Of a DNA stretch of 64,000 nucleotides, positions 1 through 12,360 are shown piece after piece. The notes under the pieces were generated by a model. That model saw nothing but the letters and a program-made list of their open reading frames with translations. It ran no database searches and was not told where the DNA came from. The DNA is taken from NCBI RefSeq assembly GCF_014898055.3, contig NW_023604861.1, positions 101,186,083 through 101,250,082 on the forward strand, written 5' to 3'. A program made the translations under genes and the position numbers. The stretch's first letter is position 1, and each line of letters starts with the position of its first letter. The stretch comes from Talpa occidentalis. Its lineage: Eukaryota; Chordata; Mammalia; Eulipotyphla; Talpidae.

Positions 1-121
1 TCTGGGTTTAAAATGCCTTGTTGCCCCAGGCATGGGTTTGGTGCTGCACTGAGTGCTCTGGGGCTGCAAAAAACATACAATTTGAAAAAGCTCCTGCATT
101 AGGGTTCACCACAGAAACAGA

Positions 122-124
<3 letters not shown>

Positions 125-188
<64 letters not shown>
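125..188. repeat. (GA)n microsatellite
   Basis: About 32 uninterrupted GA units, followed by an imperfect GATA/GGAT-like run to about 232. The flanks (about 100-450) resemble an old interspersed repeat (CAGAAACAGAACC before, AAGGAATTGGCTCA after), whose family I cannot name with confidence. Confidence 0.95.
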
Positions 189-190
<2 letters not shown>

Positions 191-497
191 AAACAGAAAG
201 ATGGGTGACTGGGTAGATAGATGGATAGATAAAGGAATTGGCTCACCCACAAAGGGAAGTACAATTGCTTTCCTCAGAGTCTGCCAATTCAAATGCTAAT
301 GTCATCCCCAAACACCCTGTAGACCCACCCAGAATAAAGTTTGACCAAATAGGCCAGCAGCACAGCCCAACTAAGTTAACAGATAAAATTAACTCTTACA
401 GCCCCTTACAGCTTGGCCAGGAAGAAGATGAGAAAAGAAGAAACTGAGGTTTCAGATCTTTAGCTGCATCTCCACTTGCTTGTATGTAGGGGAAGGA

Positions 498-875
498 AGA
501 CCACAGAGCAGGTTTTCTGATCCAGCAGAAGGGGGTAAAGGAGGAGTCAAAGTCCTCAGTGGCTTTTGCAGGTCTTTTATTTAGATTTACCAGGCATATG
601 GCAGGCAGGGGTGCTGGGGGGCCGGGAGGCTGGCAGGCCTCCCAGCCCCCAGCAAATCCTCACTCTATCTGGGCTCTCTGGCGATCTCTCGGCTTCTCTT
701 CTCTCGGCTTCTGCTGGCGTCCCCATGATGCCGCCCTTATAAACTCAGTCTCTCAGCCCAGGAGTGCCCACTTCAGGTGCCCGCCATCAGGCATGCATTC
801 GGGAACACAGGGTCCCCTCATCTATCCTAATGGCGGGAGGGCAGAAAAGCCTGATACTTTTTACCTTACCCTACA
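498..875 (-). mobile_element. LTR of an endogenous retrovirus, minus orientation
   Basis: Read on the minus strand it starts TGTAGGGTA at 875, has a TTTATAAGGGCGG TATA-like promoter and an AAATAAAAGACC polyadenylation signal, and ends near 498. It is the inverted partner of the LTR at 1915-2523, with high similarity along the shared length. No retroviral genes are recognisable between the two. Confidence 0.7.
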
Positions 876-1914
876 CTGTATAACCCCAGCCAGGTCACCT
901 GGCTTCTGTGAGTGTGTCCCTATCTACACAGTGGGGACAGATCATGCCAAACTGCCAAGCCAAGTATCCTGGCCCCTGAGGGGCTGCTGTTGCTAGTTTT
1001 AGAGCATGGTTGGAACTTTGACCAGACAAATTAACGATTTGGGAGCAAGGAACGAATTAGGGGAAAATAGATGAAGACACTTCCAGCAAGGAGGAGACTC
1101 AGATTCAACTCAAAACCACTCCCTGTGGCTTTGTGGCTTATTTTATTTTATTGCATTTTAGATTTAGGATTTGGAGTGCTTTGAAGGTAGAATTTCATTA
1201 GATAACAAAATTTTGCACAAAACCTGCTTTTCCTAGATTAAATACATACGCGTGCGTTATACCCAGGAGGCCAGGAACCACCTCTTCTATAATGCACTGG
1301 TAATCTTTGTGCTCCTGCACCTCTGGGGTCTCAGGTTCATCCAAACACTGTCTTTATACCTGGGATGTTCTCCCTGCTCTAGAACCTGAGCTCATCCCAG
1401 CTGAATGTTTTTAGTTATTCAAGAGGACTGCTGGCATGAATTGAAGCTAAAAATAAGCACCTTTTCAACACAGAAGGAGGCAAAGTCCTTAGAATTCATG
1501 ACCACAGGAGAAAAACGATCCTGGGAGTTTGGATAGATGAGCAGTCAGGGGTCTTATATGTATTTATTAAGTATCTACTGCACACAGGATATAGGGGAGC
1601 CTTCTTTCTTTTCTCTTGGTTCAGAGAAGAAAGAATTGCCCAATTTTCTCACACCAGAGAAGGACAGCCCCCGTCTCTGCCTGTTAGTACTTGGCATCTC
1701 CTGGGTCATGTCTACCCCTGGGTACCACACTCCCACCCCCTCATCTCCATTCATGCGGATGATGCCTTCAGGGAGCGGGCGGTCAGCCCTGTAGAGGACG
1801 GGGGCTGGCACTGCTACTTAGTTGTCCTTCTGGACATGAGGAGCGTGGCCTGGATTCAGGGTGAGAAGACAGGATGGCTCTGTGTAGAGCCAACACCTCT
1901 TTCATGCTACCTGC

Positions 1915-2523
1915 TGTAGGGTAGGTAAAAGGTATCAGGCTTTTCTGCCCTCCCGCCATTAGGATAGATGAGGGAACCCTGTGGTCCTGAATGCATGCCT
2001 GATGGTGGGCACCTGGAGTAGGGTGTGGGCATAGGTAGATGGGATTTACCTGGGCTAAGACTGGGCTTTTAAGGGCAGCGTCACAGAGACTCCAGCAGAA
2101 GCAGAGAAGCAGAAGCAGAACCACGAGAGAAGCAGAGAGAACGTGAGAGAATAATGGAGAGCCTAGAAAGAGTGAAGACTTGCTGGGGGCTGGGAGGCCT
2201 GTGGTCCTGAATGCATGCCTGATGGCGGCACCTGAAGTGGGTACACCTGGGCTGAGAGACAGTTTATAAGGGCGGCGTCATGGGGACGCCAGCAGAAGCC
2301 AAGAACGAATGGAAGCCGGGAGAAGAGAAGCAGAGAGAAGGCTGGAGAGCCCAGATAGAGTGAAGACTTGCTGGGGGCTAGGAGGCCTGCCAGCCTCCCG
2401 GGCCCCCAGCACCCCTGCCTGCCATATGCCTGGTAAATCTAAATAAAAGACCTGCAAAAGCCACTGAGGACTCTGACTCCTCCTTTACCCGGTCTGCTGG
2501 ATCTGAAAACCTGCACTGTGGCC
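1915..2523 (+). mobile_element. LTR of the same family, plus orientation, with internal tandem duplication
   Basis: Starts TGTAGGGTA at 1915, with TTTATAAGGGCGG near 2262 and AAATAAAAGACC near 2440. It is longer than the inverted copy at 498-875 because a block of about 220 bp is present twice: GTGGTCCTGAATGCATGCC begins at both 1981 and 2201. Ends near 2523, where similarity to the partner stops. Confidence 0.7.
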
Positions 2524-3059
2524 CATTCCTGCCCCTATACCATAGTAACCCTAGAAAGGAAGTACTGTTTACACCCCAGTTTTACAGAGAGTAACAAGTA
2601 GGTGAAGGGGTTGGTTCAAGTATAAGAGCCAAGCCCTGTTTTGACTTGCCTTATTCCAGCTTCCTGAAAATGACAGGGAAATTCAGGACCCACAGGTTCC
2701 TCCTTGTGATGGGCCTTTGGAGAGCATGCTGTTCAGCAGACGGGCCAACATAAGCCATCCTACCGGTGCCCTCTGACACTGCAGGTAGCCCCATCGGCAG
2801 AGAACTGGGGCGGGGGTGTCAGTGTGGGGCAGGGATCACCTGGCTGCGTTTTAAGGTCTGCACCCACACACCAGCTGGGCGAATGCAGGCCAGATCATCA
2901 AACTTCGCACCTACATTCCTCCTTTGACCCTCATGGCTTGTCGTGAGCAGGAAGAGTTAATAAGAGCAGGGTGTGGCACCATTTGTGGCTTCTGTGGCTG
3001 ATGGTACCATTGTTATTAATGCTAATTGCACTGGTTGAGCCAAGGGTGGCCACTATCAT

Positions 3060-3430
3060 TAGCCATCTGAGGGGTGTCCGAAGGCCATATTTCGCAACCA
3101 TCCCAGGCTGGGTCGGTTCATCTTCAGTTCTTGCAGACGAAAAGATAATTTTGGAGTCTTCAGTAGATTTTTACCAACCTTTAATGCTGTCCGGGAACAG
3201 CTTTTTCTCAGTATTTCTCTAGCTATCTTTTCCCAGCTTAGTCGTGTCATTGTGGTACTGCCTGAGGGGGACCCCGCCCTTTTATCCCCTCACCCCTGGC
3301 AAGTGTCCATTTACTCTGGGCCCAGGTGTCTACAATTACAGGTGGGCGTGCAAGACTGCAGGTGCTACTCATAGACACTAATGGCGAGAGGGTGGGAAAA
3401 GTTGAATTTTTAACTCATTTACTCTATTGG
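3060..3430 (-). mobile_element. LTR-like fragment
   Basis: Minus strand shows GGATAAAAGGGCGGGG (TATA-like) about 140 bp into a compact GC-richer block beginning GGGAAGTGGCCAATAGAG (CCAAT-like) near 3440. The layout is that of an LTR promoter. No family is named and the borders are approximate. Confidence 0.4.
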
Positions 3431-3766
3431 CCACTTCCCACATCCACAACTGGCCCATGGCTTTTACTTTTTCCCTTTTTTTAGGGTTCTTATGGAAGCA
3501 TGAACATTTTGCAGGTGAGAATCTTGGGAGGAACTTCATTATTCATCTTACAGGATAGTAGAAATTAGTGTTCCTAATTAACCCTTCATCTCCATGGCTA
3601 GGTGCCAGAGCAGGGAGCAGAGAGGTGAACGAGTGTGATGGGAGGTGGGAGAGGCGGATGCGGCTGGGGGACACCAGAGAAGAAAAGCTGCCGTAGGAAA
3701 ATGACACAAGAAGCAAATTTACCACCGGGAGCATAGCTAGAACACTGGGCCACACTTCCTTTAGAT

Positions 3767-3943
3767 CAGTGCTTCTCAGACTGGGAAATACAGCCGTGTC
3801 ACGAGCAGAGCTTCTATCCAGCTTGCTGGCTAAAACCCCCAGTCTCTAATATGGCAGCTCTGGGGTCAGGTCCAAACTTAGTCTGGCAAGTTCCCAGGTG
3901 AGGCTGATGTGCTGGTGTAGGGGATGTACCTTGAGAACCACTG
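3767..3943 (+). mobile_element. MER5A-type hAT-Charlie MITE
   Basis: Begins CAGTGCTTCTCAGACTG and ends TTGAGAACCACTG, the inverted ends of MER5A, at about 177 bp, which is close to full length. It is flanked by perfect 8-bp duplications CTTTAGAT (3759-3766 and 3944-3951), as expected for hAT elements. A second, decayed element with a similar GTTTGAGAACCACTG end stops near 4550. Confidence 0.85.
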
Positions 3944-4001
3944 CTTTAGATCAAAGATCTTCAAATATTTAAAAGCTAGGGGACCCTTTGTTCCAATGAA
4001 A

Positions 4002-4257
4002 TCTTTTTTTTTTTTAAGATTATTTAGGCATACAAGAGCTGGGGCACAGGCCACAGATGCGGGGGGTGAGAGGACCCACCAGAGACAGAGCGGGGAATAG
4101 AACAGGCAGACTGACTGAAACAGACTGCCAAGGGGAGCAGCGGGTGTGACAGGAGAGGTCCACTGCGCCATGTTGGCTGCTCCCTGGCGGGGGATCGAAC
4201 TCATGCTTCAGAGGCCGTGGACAGCGTCTCAACTCCCTATGCCACCAGGGAGGCCCC
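4002..4257 (-). mobile_element. tRNA-derived SINE (copy 1)
   Basis: Minus strand reads GGGCCTCCCTGGTGGCAT at 4256 downwards, then a B-box-like GTTCGATCCCC, the shared body, and a T-rich end on the plus strand. Target duplication TCCAATGAAA at 3992-4001 and 4258-4267. Confidence 0.85.
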
Positions 4258-5719
4258 TCCAATGAAAGGGAGGCCCCTCCCTTTATGAAATCTTTTGTAG
4301 ACTAAAGGAAAGTAATGAATAATATGATGGTGAGAGTTAGGGATGCTTTGCTGGACACTTCCTAAATTTCAAACTGACCAGACATTCTGAAGTTGACCAA
4401 CTATCAAACAGTTGAAAATCCAGGCCTCAAATTGCAAACCATGAAAAAAACTGGTCACAAGCTCATGGCATTCAGGTTCAGTGTCCCAGAAATCTGTTTC
4501 AAACACCGTCTAGATGCTTCCAACCTTGTTCAGGTTTGAGAACCACTGACTACACCAATTGTGCTGATATCAGTTTTGCACCCATGGCCCACCTCTGTAC
4601 CATCCTGGAAGGCAGTCCAAGCTCTCCTGATGCCCCTGTTACTGCCTCTCACAATCTACTGCTAACATAAGCAAGCAAACTTGCACTTGAGCCCACCAGC
4701 CCAGACCTCTTCATTCTGTACTCCTTCACTTGGTTGTGGCACAGCCATTAAACACTTTAATTACAAACCAAGGTATAGATTAGAAGCCCCATATTATAAA
4801 CAAGAAGACCAAACCTCTAGGAAGCAAAGCTGCTTGTCCAGGCTCACCAGTCGGCATGGAATTCAAGCCCAGGTCTGGGACCAGCGCAGCAGGGCCTTAA
4901 CCCCACCACACTGCGGCCCCATGCATCCGTGAAATGCTCACTCACCATGCAGGGCTCTTTGACAGGCTTTGGCTTCTTTCATTGTATCAGGTAAAGGAAC
5001 TTTTCAGAGAGGATCTATAGCTTTCATTGCCATGAACCAAAAAAAAAAAAAAAAAAAGATTACCCAGAAACACCAAAACCCTAGAGCATTGAAAATAATA
5101 ACAACAGTAACAGTCAGAAGTCTGCTTTCTGGGCCAAAGTCTACACAGAGTCTTCCCTGCTGACTGAGGGGGCACTTGAGTGTGTCCAGGCAACTGAGCT
5201 TTGCAGAAAAGGCGCTTCGGCCATCCTATCTACAGGCAGATCCATTTCCAAAACCAAACACTCCTGAGTCTGACCCGCAGCCAGTGTCCTTTTATTCTTG
5301 AGTGTGCAGTGACCCCATGTGGCCATTTCTCAGTATCGTCACTTACTGATTCCAGTTTTTCATCATTAGGAAAACCATCAAGTTGATGTCTTAAGTTACA
5401 AGTTTGGCTTTTATTCCACTGAGGAGCGGCGACAGAGCAGTTCTGACCTAGAGGAAACAGGCTGAACTTGCCCGGACAAATTCCCCTTTATCATGCTGAC
5501 CAGGGTAACCCTTGTACTCAGGGCTGCGTGCACCCCCTGGAGGCAGCGTTTTGAGACCACAGCGTGGTGATCAGGTCAGTTAACCCGAAGGTCTATTTCT
5601 GCCCTTTATGCCTCCCTTTGCCTGCCTGATTCTGTTACAGGGCAGCCCCGATATAAAACGGGTTGCCTGGCTGTGGGTCCTTACCCGTGCGCTTAAAAGG
5701 AACTTATTAGTACTCCACT

Positions 5720-6109
5720 ACAGACACACACAAAAGGTTAATAGAAGGTTTATTTACAAGGGAAGGGGAAATGAGGAAATGTACAATCAGGGAGAAAATA
5801 GGAAAATAAAGTCTTAAATGCGTCCTACCCTATCCGCCCACCTGGAAACCCAATGGCACTCTCAGAGCTGGCCGAGAGCCGCGAGCTGGCGCAGAGCCAA
5901 AAGGAGACCCCCCCACCCCTCCCAAGGCCCACGTGTCTGGTTTTATACCAAACCTGGCTGCTTAACTCCACCCTCAGGTCCCAGCCACCTTCCCTTTGGT
6001 GGTGATGGGATTTGTCTTTCCCAATGTCCTGATGGCTTTGGTCTGGAGTGGGGGTGGAGTCCACAAAGCCTGTATGGGATTAGCTCAGGACATCCTTTCC
6101 CTCTAACAA
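5720..6109 (-). mobile_element. Putative LTR
   Basis: On the minus strand the block starts TGTTAGAGGGAAAGG, carries CCAAT-like and TATA-like (GGTATAAAACC) strings and ends after CTTGTAAATAAACC (AATAAA), then a GT-rich tail. This is the order of an LTR. No partner copy or internal genes are seen and the family is unknown. Confidence 0.45.
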
Positions 6110-6571
6110 TTCTTCTCCCCCTGCGTAGCTGCTACATCTGAGAAAAGATAAAGGGACACAGGTAAGATGGAGGAAACTGCTTTGGTGTAAACTCCAGACA
6201 GGAAGTGGAAAGGTGGGCCTACTGTGTGAGGGGTAGGATGGTCCATAGGGGTTATCCATGCCATATCCTCATTTTATAAATGAAAGTGAGGGCCAGACTG
6301 GTCAGGAGGTCTCTGCTTAAGACTTTGCAGCAAGGATTTGTATATGGCTGCTAATACTATGTCGAATTACAGTGACTTAAATATGGTAGAGGTTTTTTTT
6401 CTTTCATATAACCTGAAGTCCCTCAGAAGTTGGTGACCCAGGGGTGCTACATGGCTCCACTATGTGAGGGAGTACTCTTGGCTTTTCTCATTACCAGAAA
6501 TCCTAGAGAGAATTGAACTTCCTTTTGTGGGAGATGTGAGAGGTAAAATTCCACTGCTAAATGCATCTCCA

Positions 6572-6820
6572 GGGCCTCCCTGGTGGCACAGCGGGTTGAG
6601 TGCCGCATTGTGAGGTTGTCCGCACCCTCTGCAGCACGGGTTTGATCCTGGCCGGCCAGGAAGAAACCCACGTGGTGTGGCAGCCCTCTCCTGTATCGCC
6701 TGCTGCTCCCCTCAGCAGTGTATTTCGTCAGTCTGCCTGTTCTGTTCCCCACTCTGTGTCTGGTGAATCCTCTCACCCTCCCGCGCATCTGGCCTGTACC
6801 CCAGTTAATAAATAAATCTT

Positions 6821-6850
<30 letters not shown>
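6572..6850 (+). mobile_element. tRNA-derived SINE (copy 2)
   Basis: GGGCCTCCCTGGTGGCACAG head, conserved body (CTCAGCAGTGTATTT, GGTGAATCCTCTCACCC), (TAAA)n tail. Exact 13-bp target duplication AAATGCATCTCCA on both sides. Confidence 0.95.
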
Positions 6851-6851
<1 letters not shown>

Positions 6852-6860
6852 GCATCTCCA

Positions 6861-9800
6861 CTCTCCCACTGGCCTTTATGGTGAGGTATAGTAACTTCCA
6901 GGTGATCCTTAACTGGGAGTGTGTCACACAATCGAATTTTAAGTTTCTCTATTCTTGGGCAGTAGCCATTCACTGTCACTTTGGGTTCAAATGAGGCATC
7001 GGGCCCCCCTTGAACTTGAGTGTGACAACCTCCTTCCTCTCCATTTGGAAATACTTTTTATATTATAACTCTTCACCATAGTCCCTCAGGACTGTAACCC
7101 AACATGTTCTTACTAGAGTCAACACATTCTGCAGTTTTTTATTCTGTTCTTTCTCATTGTTTAGAAACAACGATCATAACCCACTAACTTAACAGGGTGA
7201 CACCCTAATGGCTCCAGGCTAGTTGTCACAGGGCTCCAACAGTGAACCAGCAGCTGCCTCACGCAAAGCAGCTTCACATTTCCATGGGATAAAGTGCCCC
7301 CCAAACCAATGGAGCGCAAGTTTCAAAGGGCGTGGCACCTCAAGATCTTACAGTGGCTTAGCAGAGCACCAGGCTGTGGGACTCCCCTCTCTGCCTGCCC
7401 CCTACCAGCAGGACATGGAGGTCTGGGGCTGCTAATCCTGGGTGAGTCCACCAGGACATGTGGTCACAGAGCAGATGACTTGTCCTGGAGCTCCCTCTTG
7501 GCCTAGCTCAGTAGTAACCTCTGCCCACTGTGGCTGTGGTTGTAACAATGGCTGAGGCATCAGTGGCTCAGCTGCTATCCATTTTCTGCAGCACTTCCCT
7601 AAGAAACAGAAATGATTCAAAATGGCCAGTACCTTGACAATGTATTTGCTGGTATATTTTGCTTTTATGTGGCTTTATTCACATGTTGATTTCCACTGCA
7701 GCTTTCAGAGCTTCTGTGAACAGCACCAGGGGAGTGTCCTGGCCTGTCCAAGAATGGGTGGTAGGAAAGCACCTCAGAATCCAGCTAGGGTGCAAACTGG
7801 TATCCCCTGACCCATCTCCCTGACTCCAGTCACAGGTTGGACTCTTTTGGAAAACAAAACATGCCAAAAATGTCATTTTCCCGCAGCAATCAAGCTGCCC
7901 TTTGTTGTGAGCTAAGCTTCTAAGGGTCCTGCTATTCATTCATTACCAGGGCTGTGTTTAAGCTAATTGCTTGGCTCTGGTCCTCGGGGTTTTACTGGAA
8001 AAACTTTACTTTTTACAGTAAAACCTTTCCTCAAAAATGCATTTCTGAGTCTTGGAGTGGTGAAGAAATAAAGGAAGAGGGGCCTGAAAGTGTGGCCCTG
8101 GTTGCACACTGTTGCATGCACTGCGGCCACCCATCCTCGGAAGCGGCCTGTGCTCTCGGCAGGCTGACCTGCAGCTTTGTCTGGTCTGCTAGGACACCGG
8201 ACATAATATTGCTGCATATGGGGAAAAATGTTACTAGTTTCTGTTTCCTATCCATACCTCTCTTTTTTTTCCTTCCTCTTTCTGAAACATTATACTTGCT
8301 GTTGTTCCAGTTAAATTCTGAGACTTCATGTGAAACACAAATCCATGAAAGTAAAAACTTACTGGGCATCTCTATGGCAACCTTTGGTTTGAAGCGCATA
8401 GGGCTCTCTCACTCTCCACACAATTGTCCCACCCTTCTTACTGAGGAGGACCAGCAAAGGGTGGTCCTGGAAAAATGGCCCTTCTAAATGTCCCCTATTC
8501 CCACTGTCACAAATCACCACAAATTAATTCTTCCAGTCTGGAGGTCAGAATTCTGACACAGGTCTGGTTGGGCTGCAATTCTTTTGGAGGATTTCCTTAC
8601 CCTTTCCAGCACTCTATCTCCTGGGGTCCTTGCTAGTGTGTTAAATAACTCTGAGTCTTAGGAGAATGTTCCCAAATTGGTCAGCTCTCCCTTATTATTT
8701 ACATTTCAATTCCTTTGATTAAACACCCTCAAATTTTCATTCCGTACATAGTCTCCTGCCTTTTGCTCAATATTTTAGAAGAATAACCCTTGGGAATAGT
8801 CCCTCGGGGATTCATACTTAAGGACAGTAGAGAAAGTGGGCAAAAGGAGTTCAGCCATACTACAGAGACATCCCCAGCCTTGGCTGAGCTGAGAGTATGC
8901 TTTGGAGCTGAAATGGCCCTTACCAGTTGTCCAGCATGGGGCTGATGTCGCTGAACCTTCACTCTATCACTTTGATCAGTCACTGAAAGTGAGTTTTCAC
9001 ATGTGAGGTGGATCTCCAAAGATTCTGATAGCCAAAAGCTGTGCCAGAAAGTGAAACAACCTGTCCCTGCAGTGAGAAGGGAGGGGAAGGCATGAAGAAG
9101 GGTCTGGACCATCTATCACTGGTGCCTACTATGTAGATAATATGTTTGGGTGATTCTTGTTACTGTAGCATCATGTAATCCACCCTAACTGATACATCTG
9201 ACTTCATACTGAAAAAGGGTAAAAGATCTCACCACCCTCAGGTACATAAAAATAAACCTGTCCTACAATCTTACACCTTTTCTTTTTAAGTATGATGATT
9301 CAATAATTAGTCTGAGTACACAACAGCTGGGTTAATCAAGTAGACAATTTTTTTCCAAAATATCAAAAAGAGATCAAATCTCTGTGCAAGATTCTGTACG
9401 AGTTTTCAAGAACCTCTTTACCCAATTACCACAATTTTGGCAGCTTACACTGAGACGGGGCATAAGGCCAGGAGTGAGCAGTTTTCTACATGAAAAACCG
9501 GGGGTTAAGACTAAATTAAATATTGGGTTTCCAAGCTAAATTAAATGTTGTAAGCTCAATAGCCACTTGTTACTAGAGGCTATCACATGGGACAGCACAG
9601 ACATACATTTTCATCCTCACAGTAAGTTCTATCAAATGGTGCTGAAAGAATTTAAGATTAGTCACTGTATGAGGAATGCTGGAAATTACCTGAATTTACA
9701 ACACATATAAGTAAGAAACTCAATATAGGTGTTCCCAAATTGGACAATTCTAATAATTTAAATGACATTACCAATAATGACTTATGAAAACAAAAAGAAA

Positions 9801-10229
9801 CTTTTGAATAACAATTTTTTCAACAAACATGATAGAATAAGAATTTAGTTTTCTCTTCAGAAGCCAAATAAAATGGTCATAGGTATTGGTGATCAGAATA
9901 TGCAGTCAAAATAAGGACAAAGTATCATAAAGTTATCAGACAATAAGTTTTTAGTATTTTGTGATGAGTGTTATTCTAGTTTCCAAAAATACTAATTTAA
10001 CATTTAAAAAATTCTAAATAATTATGCACTTTTATATCAAACTCTGTATTTGCAATTTTGTATTCCTCTTTTAAAGAAGCACTTCTCCAACTACCCCTCA
10101 AAAATTATACAAGCTTCAGTCCCTATAAAATCTTACCTGCTTAGGACAGAACTGATCTCAAAAGTACTTGTGGACTTTAAAGAAGCCACCAACTCCTATC
10201 TAACTAGAACTTATGAAGTGAACTTTGAT
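6861..10229. other. Intergenic DNA without a recognised gene
   Basis: No open frame here has family resemblance. Around 8490-8650 there is a decayed interspersed repeat (CACAAATCACCACAAATTAA then TTCTTCCAGTCTGGAGGTC) of LTR-like type that I do not name. The rest appears to be unique AT-rich sequence. Confidence 0.5.
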
Positions 10230-10234
10230 AACAG

Positions 10235-10590
10235 GGTCTTTCAGATATCATCAATTTAAGATGAGGTCATCTTGGAATAGAATGGCTCTTATAGCCAATG
10301 ACTGGTATCCTTACATAAGAGGAAGATTTGTACACATTCATACTGGCAAGAAAGCCATGATGACAGACAGAGATTGGAGTTAAGCTACCAGAAGCCAACA
10401 ACTGTTGCAACCACCAGAAGTTAGAACAAGGAAGGGCTTTTCCCTAAAGCCTTTGGAGAAACTATAGCCCTGACAATACCTTGATTTTGGACATTTAGCC
10501 TCCAGAACTGTGAGAAAGTAATTTGTTATTTTAAGCCAACAAGTTTGTGGATAATTGGTTGGAGCAGTCCTCGCAAACTAGTGTGATATT
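10235..10590 (+). mobile_element. MLT1-type ERVL-MaLR LTR fragment
   Basis: Recognised from its 3' half: TCCTTACATAAGAGGAAG, then AGCCTCCAGAACTGTGAG, TTGTTATTTTAAGCCA and AAGTTTGTGG, all in MLT1 consensus order. Old and diverged; the 5' part is missing or unrecognisable. Confidence 0.75.
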
Positions 10591-11949
10591 CTATGCTTTG
10601 ATTTTATCTAATTTTCAGTCATTCTACCCTTTTTCTTGGGAGCAAGTGTTTATTAAAAGAATATTCACAACATTGTAAGTTTTATTTACTCCAAATATCA
10701 CATGTTAGATATACAGTTTCGATGAATGAAAATGAACAGCACAAGAATACATGAAGCAAATAGAAATATTGCAACATTTAAATCTGGTCTCACTTACGGA
10801 ATAAGAAATGCCAAATATTGTTACTATATCTTTAACTCTGACTTGAAGTTAGGAAGTAAAAGGGAGATCAAAGGGATAATCTTTATTGTATGAATGTGAT
10901 AACACATTGCCTATTTCTAAACAAGTAAAAGCATGAGTCAAGGTTATCTACATCTACTCATTTGTTCAAACCTGCTCTTGTGATTAAATAGAAAAAAATA
11001 AAACACCAAGTTCTTAACTGGTGAAATGATTTCACAGATATAAAATTAAGATGCAAATGACACCACCCTCCAAAGAGCAATATATAAAAGGAGATTTCCA
11101 ATTTCTCTATTAACATTTTTTCCAGAATTCAGTGGAAACTTGTATGTGGATGGTGACTAGGGTGGGGGGACGTGGGTTAAGCAGTATGAGAAGATAAGTC
11201 AGTTCTGATGAAACTATTAGCAGCACAAAACTTGAGCAAACTATATTAAAAGATAAAAGAGTACATAACAATCCCTGAAAAATAGAAAGCTAGAGATAAT
11301 TTATGTTGCAAACTGCATTTTTGTTTTTTTCCCTTGTATCAAACCATATATTTTATTTATTTTATTTTGGAGTTTATTATCTTTTATTATTATTATTATT
11401 TTAATTTTATATATTTTTACATCATTGTTCATTTTTGCACAATGTATGCGTTTTCATGCGTTTCATCCATACAATTCCCCTCCCCTTGTTTTGATCCTAC
11501 TCCCTTCGCCCAGTGTGTCTCTGGTTTATGGTTCTTGAGGGTCACGTATGCTAATCTAGCCTCATGATTTCCTCAGCATATTCTGTTACAATTTAGGTAT
11601 GATTTTTCTACTGGGAACTGCCATCGGCCAAGGGAGGGAATCCTTTGCTGTGTGACTGAAGGCAGTGGCTCAGCTGCTGAGTTTCTGCACAAGCAAAAGT
11701 TTGTGCCCACAGGTTCTGGAGCAAAACCTACTCATTTGGAAAGTATATACCTCCAGAGGCTGTAACAGAAATTTCAACATGAGCCTGTCTAGTCATGCTT
11801 TTTATTTTTTATGATATTTTGACATCTTGGGGGCTTTACTGACTGAGCAGAGTCTGCCTTTCCTAGGACTAACCAATTCTTAGAGATAGCAAAGGGGGCT
11901 CAACAGGGAATATAACGTTTATACGAAGACTAACCAATCCATAGGAAGA

Positions 11950-12355
11950 TGTGGGGTGTGTGTCTGTGTGTGTGTGCGTGCGTATTACTCATCTATTTAA
12001 AAAAGATCCCATTTGCAACAATATGGACAGAACTGGAGGGGGGTTATGCTAAATGAAATAAATCAGGAGAAAGACAAATGCTGGCTGATTTCACTCATAT
12101 GTGGAATATAGAGAAACAAAACAAAGGAACAGAAAAACTAAGCCAAAACAAATCCTAGAAATCTGATTGTAGAACTGAGGTTACCAGAAAGGGAGGATGC
12201 AGGATAAAGAGAAAAGGAAGGAGGGAACTCAATGGAATATAGTGGAGGACTAATGGTGCTTTGGTGGTAGGTAACAAACATCTGAGAAGGGAAGAACCTA
12301 TACCCTTAAATCACATACAGTGTTGTAAACCAACACTAATAAAAAATACTAAAAA
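11950..12355 (+). mobile_element. L1 3' end, 5'-truncated
   Basis: Contains CAACATGGAC-like text (CAATATGGACAGAACTGG), AAATGAAATAAATCAGGAG, TTTCACTCATATGTGGAAT and the purine-rich L1 3' UTR (GGAGGACTAATGG), ending in an A-rich tail. A GT-rich run at 11952-11984 marks its 5' end. Confidence 0.8.
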
Positions 12356-12360
12356 AGAAA

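Noticed and set aside
559..996. 145-codon plus-strand frame
   Set aside because: It lies in antisense LTR sequence with no protein resemblance.
7954..8487. 177-codon plus-strand frame
   Set aside because: No recognisable domain, ordinary AT-rich composition and overlapping open frames on the other strand; it looks like chance.
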